Source of the DNA: Candidatus Moraniibacteriota bacterium
GTDB taxonomy: Bacteria > Patescibacteria > Paceibacteria > Moranbacterales > UBA2206
Assembly: GCA_030645735.1 (NCBI GenBank)
Contig: JAUSNP010000006.1
Location: forward strand, 62,001-126,000
Direction: 5' to 3'
Length of the DNA: 64,000 nucleotides
In this document: positions 14,713-21,235 of the stretch, in pieces
Layout of the letters: each line of letters begins with the position of its first letter
Position numbering within the stretch: the first letter of the stretch is position 1
Notes under the pieces: model-generated
The model's database searches: none
Seen by the model: the letters and a program-made list of their open reading frames with translations, nothing else
Told to the model about the DNA's origin: nothing
Translations under genes and position numbers: made by a program

Positions 14713-16277
14713 TATTATGAGAGTTTGATCCTAGCTCAGGATGAACGCTGGCGGCGTGGATAAGGCATGCAAGTCGAGAGGGTTTAGACCCTCGGCAAAC
14801 GGGTTAGTAATACATAGGAATCTGCCCTGAAGTCGTGAATAACTCGGAGAAATCCGTGACAATGCACGATAGTCTCTACGGAGTAAAGATTTATCGCTTC
14901 AGGAGGAGCCTGTGTCCTATCAGCTTGTTGGTAGTGTAATGGACTACCAAGGCTATGACGGGTAGGGGGTGTGAGAGCACGACCCCCAACATTGGGACTG
15001 AGACACTGCCCAAACTCCTACGGGAGGCTGCAGTCGAGAATATTCGTCAATGCCCGAAAGGGTGAACGAGCGACGCCGCGTGCGGGATGAAGGCCCTTGG
15101 GTCGTAAACCGCTTTTCTTAGGGAAGAATGTAATGACGGTACCTAAGGAATAAGAGGCTACTAACTCTGTGCCAGCAGTAGCGGTAATACAGAGGCCTCA
15201 AGCGTTATCCGGATTTATTGGGCGTAAAGAGCATGTAGGCGGATATATTAGTCGGATGTCAAATCTTCGAGCTCAACTTGAAAACTGCATTCGAAACGGT
15301 ATATCTAGAGACAGTCAGAGATCAATGGAACGTATGGTGTAGCAGTGAAATGCGTTGATATCATACGGAACACCAAAGGCGAAGGCATTTGGTTAGGGCT
15401 GTTCTGACGCTGAGATGCGAAAGCGTGGGTAGCGAATGGGATTAGATACCCCAGTAGTCCACGCCGTAAACGATGCATACTAGGTATTAAGAGAATCGAC
15501 CCTCTTAGTGTCGTAGCTAACGCGTTAAGTATGCCGCCTGGGAAGTACGGTCGCAAGACTAAAACTCAAAGGAATAGACGGGGATCCGCACAAGTGGTGG
15601 AGCATGTGGTTTAATTCGACGATAAGCGGGACACCTCACCATGGTTTGAAACTTAGCTGCATTATACAGAAATGTATAAGCCTTCGAGGGTGCTAAGCAG
15701 GCGCTGCACGGTTGTCGTCAGCTCGTGTCGTAAGATGTTCTGTTAAGTCAGGAAACGAGCGCAACCCCTATCGTGTGTTATATTGTCACACGAGACTGCC
15801 CGGAACAAAGCGCACTTCGTGCGCAATGATCAATTATCAATAATCAATTTTCATTAAATGGAAATTGTAAATTGAAAATTGTAAATTGCGTGCTTTAGTA
15901 AAGCGCGTTTCGTTCCGGGAGGAAGGTGGGGATGACGTCAAATCAGCGTGGCCCTTTGACACCATGGGCAACACACGTGCTACAATGGCCAATACAAAGG
16001 GTTGCCAAGTCGCGAGACGGAGCTAATCCCAAAAAATTGGTCTCAGTTCAGATTGGAGTCTGCAACTCGACTCCATGAAGCCGGAATCACTAGTAATCGT
16101 GAATCAGAACGTCACGGTGAATACGTTCTCGGATCTTGTACTCACCGCCCGTCACACCAAGAGAGCCGGTAACACCCAAAGATCCTGTTTTAAAGCAGGA
16201 GCCACGGTGGGATCGGTAATAAGGGTGAAGTCGTAACAAGGCATCCGTAGCGGAAGCTGTGGATGGATCACCTCCTT
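14713..16277 (+). rRNA. rrs: 16S ribosomal RNA
   Basis: Complete small-subunit rRNA, about 1,565 nt. Landmarks: AGAGTTTGATC at 14720, GTGCCAGCAGTAGCGGTAA near 15170, GGATTAGATACCCCAGTAG near 15438, GGAATAGACGGGG near 15570, CACCGCCCGTCAC near 16143 and the anti-Shine-Dalgarno CACCTCCTTT at 16269-16278. It differs from most bacteria at several universal sites and carries about 105 extra bases in helix 39. Without them its length is about 1,460 nt, short as in CPR bacteria. No 23S, 5S or tRNA follows, so this is an unlinked 16S gene within the window. Ends are inferred from E. coli and are accurate to a few bases. Confidence 0.97.
15807..15911 (+). other. Extra segment in 16S helix 39
   Basis: Helix 39 is closed by CCCGGAAC (15799-15806) and GTTCCGGG (15912-15919). 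Where E. coli has only a short hairpin, about 105 bases are present: a GCGCAC/GTGCGC hairpin, an AT-rich palindromic part (CAATTTTCAT with ATGGAAATTG) and a GCTTT/AAAGC hairpin. No ORF, no homing endonuclease, no group I intron hallmark. Confidence 0.8.
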
Positions 16278-16298
16278 TCTAGGGAGTAGTGGTGAACA

Positions 16299-16354
16299 GT
16301 GGCTCTTCGGAGCCGCAATCATCTAATGGTCGTTTGCATTCTTCGGAATGCAAA
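16299..16354 (+). other. Two UUCG-capped hairpins downstream of 16S
   Basis: GTGGCTC-TTCG-GAGCCGC (16299-16316, 7 bp) and TTTGCATTC-TTCG-GAATGCAAA (16333-16354, 9 bp). No T run follows either, so they are more likely processing or stability elements of the 3' trailer than terminators. Confidence 0.65.
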
Positions 16355-16420
16355 AGCTAGGCTCGAACAGGACTAATCACAAAAGATAATGATTTACTGA
16401 TATATACAAGAAAAAGATAA

Positions 16421-16452
16421 GGCGGGGGAAACCCTGTTTTTTGTGTTATAAT
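16421..16452 (+). promoter_or_regulatory. rRNA trailer terminator fused to an extended -10 promoter
   Basis: A short GGGG-GAAA-CCCT hairpin (16424-16435) with a T run is followed at once by TGT-TATAAT (16444-16452), an extended -10 element. Transcription from it would start near 16459 and serve the frameshifted gene at 16484. Confidence 0.55.
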
Positions 16453-16483
16453 TTCTACATAATATTATTAACGATAATCTGAT

Positions 16484-17007
16484 ATGCCAAAAGGAAATGT
16501 AGTACATATATCGAAACTTGATGCAGCAAAGAGACAGCTAGATTCGGCTATTAAGATGTTTTTTCACGACTCAGATATGTGGTACGTCACACCGTTATTG
16601 CTGCTGCACATGGTATTTTAAGCGATATTGCTATAAAAAAGGGGATCAAGACAATAATTGCTAATAATGAAAGAATCAGAAAGGATAAAAAGAAAGATTA
16701 TATAAAAATTGTGCATGAAGCTCAAAATTTTTTTAAGCATGCTGATTTTGAAGGTGACGAGAGCAAAATATTAGAATTTATCCCAGATTTAACAGAATTT
16801 CATCTGTACGATGCATGTTTAATATATCAAGAAATAACACAGGAAAGACCGATGTTGCATTTTTTGTTCATGGCTTGGTTTTCCGTAAAGCATCCAAAAT
16901 TATTTGAAAGCGAAAGAATTTCTAAGGTTGCTGCTTGTCTTCCATTTGAGAATAAGATGGCCTACCTTGAACTTTTGCCAGAGCTTGAAAGACAAAATGA
17001 AAATTAA
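16484..17007 (+). pseudogene. Conserved hypothetical gene interrupted by a frameshift
   Basis: The ATG at 16484 opens a frame giving MPKGNVVHISKLDAAKRQ and continuing LDSAIKMFFHDSDM, which runs into a stop at 16619. A second frame continues from 16579 as VRHTVIAAAHGILSDIAIKKG to 17007. The two parts join seamlessly if two bases (a TG duplication in ATGTGGTA, about 16577-16584) are removed: DAAKRQLDSAIKMFFHDSDM-VRHTVIAAAHGILSDI resembles a widespread small family in which KLDAAxRQLxxAI...FFxDGDxxxIHTLxxAA is contiguous. Either a recent pseudogene, a sequencing/assembly error, or rarely a programmed shift. Function of the family is unknown to me. Confidence 0.7.
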
Positions 17008-17040
17008 TTATTTGTAGTATATCTTTAATATGATAAGCCT

Positions 17041-17676
17041 ATGAAAATAATCCTTGCGTCAGATTCTAGTTTTCTTTTGAAATATGGATATGCTCTGGCA
17101 GGCATTCCTAAGAATCAAATGAAAATTGGTTATATTACTACGGCCTCAAAAGGAGCTCGTAATTTTGGTCAGAGAGTGCAAGAAATTATAATGCCTAGTA
17201 TAAAAGAAAATGGATATTCGCTTGATGAAATAGATATTGTGGGCAAAAGTAAAGATGAATTACGAAATTTTTTCAAAGACAAAAATGTTATCCAGATGGA
17301 GGGTGGCAATACTTTTTATTTGTTGAAAGCAATTCGCGAAACTGGTTTTGCTGAAATTCTCAAAAAATTGCTTGAAGAAGGCAGAATTTATATCGGCTCA
17401 AGTGCGGGGGCGTATATAGCGTGTCCAAGCATTGTTGTGGCGGACTGGGCTGATGAGACAGCTGACAGGTTTGGAATTTCTGATTTTACGGCTCTCAATT
17501 ATGTTCCATTCGTTCTGAAAGCTCATTATACTGATGAAAAAGAAATAGAAGTCAGGGAGGGCATGCAAACCTTGAAATATCCTATGCGTATTCTCAGAGA
17601 TGGTGAAGGTATTTTTTGTGAAGATGGGGTATGTAAATTTGTTGGGGATGGAGAGGAAGTTAAATTTTCTAATTAA
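17041..17676 (+). CDS. Peptidase E-like (family S51) hydrolase
   Basis: A 211-aa class I glutamine-amidotransferase-like hydrolase of the peptidase S51 family, which includes dipeptidase E (Asp-X dipeptides) and cyanophycinase. The nucleophile elbow is GSSAGAYIACPSIVVADW (about residues 119-136), with Ser as expected nucleophile, and the upstream QMEGGNTFYLLKAIRETG is the other family hallmark. It is cytosolic, with no signal peptide. Several members of this group are annotated only as hydrolases, so the substrate is not certain. Confidence 0.85.
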   Translation: MKIILASDSSFLLKYGYALAGIPKNQMKIGYITTASKGARNFGQRVQEIIMPSIKENGYSLDEIDIVGKSKDELRNFFKDKNVIQMEGGNTFYLLKAIRETGFAEILKKLLEEGRIYIGSSAGAYIACPSIVVADWADETADRFGISDFTALNYVPFVLKAHYTDEKEIEVREGMQTLKYPMRILRDGEGIFCEDGVCKFVGDGEEVKFSN

Positions 17677-17693
17677 TTCTAAATAAAAGTTAT

Positions 17694-18359
17694 ATGAAAA
17701 CGACCTATCTAAAAGAGTTTGTTAATTATTCAGCAAGAAAAATAGCTTTTATTCCAGTTGGTACTTTGGAATGGCACGGGAATCACTTGCCGATTGAAAC
17801 GGATTTTTTAGTAGCGCAAAAAATTTGTGAAATTTTGAATAAGAAAATTAAGGCTTATGTATTGCCACCCATATATTTGGGCACAGATAAGGAGCGGGTG
17901 GTTGCTGGAAAGAAATTCATCGGAATGAACTCAAGATTCAGCAAGGAATTGCAGGGTAGCGTATACTATTTAAAGCCAGAGCTATTATTATTAATGATCC
18001 AGGGATTGATCGATAACTTGGTTAAGCAAGGATTCACGAAAATCTATATTGTTACAGGTCACGCGGGTAGCAAGCAGGTGGAAGTTTTGGAAGAGATTGA
18101 AAAAAATAACAAGACCGTAACATTTCTCAACCCGTATGGACAATTAAAATTCCATGTCGAACATGCTGATGAATATGAATCATCTCTTTTTTGGGCGTGC
18201 TATCCAGAACATGAAGCAATAAGTAGAAAAATTAAAATAAAAAATGATGATGACTATATAAAATTTGTTGGATATGACCCAAGAGAGAAAGCATCATTAA
18301 AATTAGGAAATAAGATATTGAAAGGTATGATTTCAACTTTGAATAAAAAGATAAAATGA
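17694..18359 (+). CDS. Creatininase-family metal-dependent amidohydrolase
   Basis: A 221-aa protein with the creatininase-family signature IPVGTLEWHGNHLPIETDFLVAQKIC (about residues 19-44), in which Glu, two His and Asp are the metal ligands, and IVTGHAGSKQVEVLEEI (about 118-134), corresponding to the GNGGN region. The family also includes enzymes of flavin-related and mycofactocin maturation, so true creatininase activity is not implied. Its last codon overlaps the next start by four bases (ATGA). Confidence 0.8.
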   Translation: MKTTYLKEFVNYSARKIAFIPVGTLEWHGNHLPIETDFLVAQKICEILNKKIKAYVLPPIYLGTDKERVVAGKKFIGMNSRFSKELQGSVYYLKPELLLLMIQGLIDNLVKQGFTKIYIVTGHAGSKQVEVLEEIEKNNKTVTFLNPYGQLKFHVEHADEYESSLFWACYPEHEAISRKIKIKNDDDYIKFVGYDPREKASLKLGNKILKGMISTLNKKIK

Positions 18360-19012
18360 ACAGTAAAATTTCAACCATCATTTTCGACTTAGATGGCGTG
18401 ATTGTGGATAGCGAGCCAATGCATTTTGAGGCGGCCAAGGAGACAATGAATGAATTTGGAATCAAGCTGACTCTTGAGGAATATATGGAATTTGGCGTGG
18501 CGAAAGGAGCGAGAAATTTGTTTGAAAAACTTTCGGAAAAATATAAAATAGACATAGATATCAACAGGGCGTTTGAAATAAAGAAAAACAAATTTCAAGA
18601 GATTTTTGAAAAAAACGCTTTTCCAAGAAAAGGGATTTTGGAATTGCTTGAGTCGTTTGAGGGAAAATATACCTTGGCAATTGCATCCTCAGGCACAAGG
18701 GAAAGTGTTATGTTTGTTTTGGACAAGTTGAATATTGCAAACAAGTTTTCCTTGATTGTTGTGGCGGAAGATGTTTCCAGAGTGAAGCCATTTCCGGATA
18801 TTTATAACAAAACAGTCCAAATGCTTGGGGTGGACAAGGATTATTGCGTGGCCATTGAAGATTCCGCAACTGGCGTCACGGCTGCCAAAGAGGCTGGCAT
18901 ACGCTGCCTCGCCGTGCCTTGTGAGTTCACGAAAAATCAGAATTTTTCTGATGCCTATGTTGTTTTGGAGAATATTGAACAGATAGCTGATTTCGTAGAG
19001 AAATTGACATAA
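18356..19012 (+). CDS. HAD-superfamily phosphatase (beta-phosphoglucomutase-like)
   Basis: A 218-aa HAD hydrolase, subfamily IA. Motif I FDLDGVIVDSEPMHFEAAKE (Asp nucleophile at residue 11 and Asp13), a helical cap, motif II IASSGTRES, motif III Lys in SRVKPFPDIY and motif IV AIEDSATGVTAAKEAGI are all present. The DSEPMHF continuation is typical of the beta-phosphoglucomutase/sugar-phosphatase branch. It overlaps the creatininase-like gene and ends over a promoter that serves the following unit. Confidence 0.88.
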   Translation: MNSKISTIIFDLDGVIVDSEPMHFEAAKETMNEFGIKLTLEEYMEFGVAKGARNLFEKLSEKYKIDIDINRAFEIKKNKFQEIFEKNAFPRKGILELLESFEGKYTLAIASSGTRESVMFVLDKLNIANKFSLIVVAEDVSRVKPFPDIYNKTVQMLGVDKDYCVAIEDSATGVTAAKEAGIRCLAVPCEFTKNQNFSDAYVVLENIEQIADFVEKLT

Positions 19013-19032
19013 CCAACGAAAAGTGATACAAT
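19004..19032 (+). promoter_or_regulatory. Promoter inside the end of the HAD gene
   Basis: TTGACA 19004-19009, 17-base spacer, TACAAT 19027-19032. The -35 overlaps the last codons of the HAD gene. Expected start near 19039. Confidence 0.8.
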
Positions 19033-19122
19033 TATACTTCAGTTCTTTGGCATTTTCAATATAGATTGCTAGGCAATTTTATAGAGGCTAACATCCAAAA
19101 ATTCAACGGGAGATTGGCGATT

Positions 19123-19461
19123 ATGAAGAAACATCCTGAAAAGTCCGATATTTCGATGTTTGAGGCGAAATGGGTCATAACGGGAATGATCTGCATGAGT
19201 AGGAAGTGGAATCTCCGCAAAGCATATTCGTTCGAGATTTCTTTCAGGGCTTTCCCTGCCAACGCAGAAAAGAAGGCTCTCGAATGCCTAAAATCTTTTA
19301 CGAATAAAGAAAGGGGACTCGCAAGCATCAATAAGTTCGCTATGAGTTCGGTGGAAGTCAGAAGTGGTTCGCAAGCCTTCCGTGTAAATGGGCCGTTTTG
19401 TAACAATAGTATTCACTATGCAAAGCGTACCAGACTTGTTTTCGAAAAAGTAGTTTCATGA
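19123..19461 (+). CDS. Hypothetical basic protein (112 aa)
   Basis: I do not recognise this protein. Starting at the ATG at 19123 (a GGGAGA ribosome-binding site lies about 10 bases upstream) it has 112 aa, strongly basic, with a segment ISFRAFPANAEKKALECLKSFTN of possible helix. The frame extends upstream to a TTG at 19066. A strong promoter lies upstream and the next small gene follows after 22 bases. Coding status rests on the promoter and on the long open frame only. Confidence 0.45.
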   Translation: MKKHPEKSDISMFEAKWVITGMICMSRKWNLRKAYSFEISFRAFPANAEKKALECLKSFTNKERGLASINKFAMSSVEVRSGSQAFRVNGPFCNNSIHYAKRTRLVFEKVVS

Positions 19462-19483
19462 AATTAATCAGGGGGTGAATACG

Positions 19484-19726
19484 ATGCATAATAATGAAAA
19501 TATTCCACCAGCTGGACATGTTCTCTTGGCGGAAATTCCCAATCTGGATGAAAAGCAAAGAGCTTTTCTGAGAAGACGAAACATTTCTCATGGAATGTGG
19601 ATGCTTGATGACCCACAAGAGAGACTTGAAGTCAGTCGCTTTGGCGGTATGGGCGAAAAGCCAGAATGGCAAATCTTTCGCGGAAAAATCAGTGATTGGC
19701 AAGGTTGGGTTGGGGTTAAACCTTGA
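19484..19726 (+). CDS. Hypothetical small protein (80 aa)
   Basis: An 80-aa protein starting at ATG 19484 after a strong AGGGGGTG ribosome-binding site (19470-19477). It contains NIPPAGHVLLAEIPNLDEKQRAFLRRR and is Trp/Arg-rich towards the end (GKISDWQGWVGVKP). No family recognised, no membrane segment. A strong terminator at 19746-19799 closes the unit, so it appears to be the second gene of a two-gene transcript with 19123. Confidence 0.6.
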   Translation: MHNNENIPPAGHVLLAEIPNLDEKQRAFLRRRNISHGMWMLDDPQERLEVSRFGGMGEKPEWQIFRGKISDWQGWVGVKP

Positions 19727-19745
19727 CTCGGGGAATTCCGCACAA

Positions 19746-19799
19746 AGGGACTCGGTCGCGATTGCAGAGGCAATTTTGCGACTGGGTCCCTGTTTTTTT
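19746..19799 (+). terminator. Strong terminator with overlapping downstream promoter
   Basis: AGGGACTCGGTCGC (19746-19759) pairs with GCGACTGGGTCCCT (19778-19791), followed by TGTTTTTTT. The last two T begin the -35 element TTGACC of the next promoter. Confidence 0.92.
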
Positions 19800-19826
19800 G
19801 ACCAAGATTGGCAATTTTGTTAGAAT
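19798..19826 (+). promoter_or_regulatory. Promoter overlapping the preceding terminator
   Basis: TTGACC 19798-19803, 17-base spacer, TGT-TAGAAT with the -10 at 19821-19826 (extended -10). It would serve the gene at 19892. Confidence 0.75.
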
Positions 19827-19891
19827 TTTTATATAGTTCTGTTCTTAAAGCTGCTAAAAAGCAGAAAACTAAAAAGACTAGTGGGGGTATT

Positions 19892-20221
19892 ATGCCGATT
19901 ATTGAGCGTAATGAAAAAAGGTTTGAAGTTGATGACGACGGATTTTTACGCGTTGCGCTTGAGAAACGAGATCCGGATTGGGAAAGGTGTGTCATGGTCA
20001 GTACTGGTATTGATGAATTGACACCCGAATTGCAACGCGTGCTGGATGAAATCTGGGCGCATTACAAACGAACCGGTCTAATCCCAATAATCCAGGTTTT
20101 AGCAAAAAATACTGGTTTGTCACTCGTAAGGATTTCCAAATTGTCCTTGATGAGTCCCAAAAACTGGGCTTCCAAAATGCTTGGCTTGCGAGCAATTGAC
20201 TGCAAGACAAGTCATGGGTAG
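19892..20221 (+). CDS. Small protein, possibly DsrC/TusE-like, perhaps frameshifted
   Basis: The ATG at 19892 follows a GGGGGT site and gives 109 aa, the size of DsrC/TusE sulfur-relay proteins. The first half, FEVDDDGFLRVALEKRDPDWER then GIDELTPELQRVLDEIWAHYK, resembles the DsrC pattern FxVDxxGYL...ELTxEHWxII...Y. The last ~48 residues of this frame have a single acidic residue, are Ser/Leu/Lys-rich and lack the penultimate Cys of DsrC (a Cys stands six residues before the end). Another frame over the same DNA reads KKYWFVTRKDFQIVLDESQK and stops at 20199, which looks more protein-like, so a frameshift near 20060-20090 is possible. The family call is tentative. Confidence 0.4.
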   Translation: MPIIERNEKRFEVDDDGFLRVALEKRDPDWERCVMVSTGIDELTPELQRVLDEIWAHYKRTGLIPIIQVLAKNTGLSLVRISKLSLMSPKNWASKMLGLRAIDCKTSHG

Positions 20222-20246
20222 CGCGAAAACTCTCGCGTGTTGTGTG

Positions 20247-20277
20247 GGCTGAACTCCTTTTGGGGTTCAGCCTTTTT
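20247..20277 (+). terminator. Terminator after the DsrC-like gene
   Basis: GGCTGAAC (20247-20254) and GTTCAGCC (20265-20272), extended by CC/GG pairs in the loop, followed by TTTTT. Confidence 0.92.
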
Positions 20278-20299
20278 ATTCGCCCAAAACAGCTTTTTT

Positions 20300-20308
20300 T
20301 GATATGAT
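20300..20308 (+). promoter_or_regulatory. Extended -10 promoter of the mutarotase gene
   Basis: A T run is followed by TGA-TATGAT (-10 at 20303-20308). Start expected near 20315, leaving a leader of about 23 bases before the ATG at 20338. Confidence 0.6.
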
Positions 20309-20337
20309 AAACGTATAATTGAGTGGTAAGAAATATC

Positions 20338-21141
20338 ATGGAATTTAAAACGGAAACTGTTCAAGGACCACGAGACAATGAAATTTCTTTTTCACCGGAA
20401 CGCGGTGGTATCATTAGGTCAATGAAATTGAAGGGCAAAGAAGTTTTGTTTGTGGATGAGGTGACTTTTGCGGATGCGGAAAAAAATGTACGGGGCGGAA
20501 TCCCGATTCTTTTTCCCAACGCTGGGCCACTGACTGGCGAAAACAATCCATATCCAGATCTCAAGCAACACGGTTTTGCTAGACTTTCCAATCAATGGAA
20601 AGTGGAAGAATCGAACGCTGGAAAATTTAGTGAAAAATTGGCTTCCAACGAAGATACGAAAGCAGTTTTTCCCTTTGATTTGGAAACTCGCATGAGAGGT
20701 GAATTGAATGAGGATGGCTCAGTGACACTGACACAAGAAGTCACTAATTTAGAAGCAGAAAGAGAGATGCCAGTTTCCATGGGTTTGCATCCCTATTTCA
20801 AAGTTTCAAATACTGAAAAAAGAAATATCAAATTCAATTTTGCTGGCGGAGAAATTGTTGAAGCCGATTTTGCTGTTTGGTCGCAAGGCGGAACCACGCG
20901 TATCGACAATCCCAAAATTCATGATTCTGAGGCAGTTTTGCGGGTAGAAATTCCAGGGTTGGGAACCCTAGTCATAGACGCCTCGGCAGAATACCAACGC
21001 ATCTGGATCTGGTCGTTGCCAGAGCAAGATTTCATCTGCATTGAGCCGGTCATGCGAGATGACGGCGGACTTTTGGATGACCCGCAAATGGTGAAACCCA
21101 GCGAAACATTTTCAGGCAGAGTCAATTTTAGGTTGGAATAG
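20338..21141 (+). CDS. Aldose 1-epimerase / hexose mutarotase family protein
   Basis: A 267-aa (from ATG 20338) galactose-mutarotase-fold protein. Visible are the early GGIIRSMKLKGKEVLF segment, the substrate-binding GGIPILFPNAGPLTG ... KQHGFARLSNQWKVEE (His and Arg), MGLHPYFKV with the catalytic-type His, and the late FICIEPVMRDDGGLLD with the conserved Glu. The pattern resembles the YeaD/D-hexose-6-phosphate mutarotase branch. It interconverts alpha and beta anomers of sugars in the cytosol. A TTG-like upstream extension to 20323 is less likely. Confidence 0.87.
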   Translation: MEFKTETVQGPRDNEISFSPERGGIIRSMKLKGKEVLFVDEVTFADAEKNVRGGIPILFPNAGPLTGENNPYPDLKQHGFARLSNQWKVEESNAGKFSEKLASNEDTKAVFPFDLETRMRGELNEDGSVTLTQEVTNLEAEREMPVSMGLHPYFKVSNTEKRNIKFNFAGGEIVEADFAVWSQGGTTRIDNPKIHDSEAVLRVEIPGLGTLVIDASAEYQRIWIWSLPEQDFICIEPVMRDDGGLLDDPQMVKPSETFSGRVNFRLE

Positions 21142-21159
21142 GCTAAAAAACAGTTCCAT

Positions 21160-21187
21160 TTGACAATTTTCGCTTAAATGCTAGATT
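21160..21187 (+). promoter_or_regulatory. Promoter of the MASE3 sensor gene
   Basis: TTGACA 21160-21165, 16-base spacer, TAGATT 21182-21187. Confidence 0.65.
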
Positions 21188-21235
21188 ATAGGGGCATACT
21201 CAGTAGCTTCCCTTAAATCACTTAAGTGCGAAGAT

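Noticed and set aside
15305..15556. 83-aa minus-strand frame inside 16S
   Set aside because: It overlaps conserved rRNA sequence and is a shadow.
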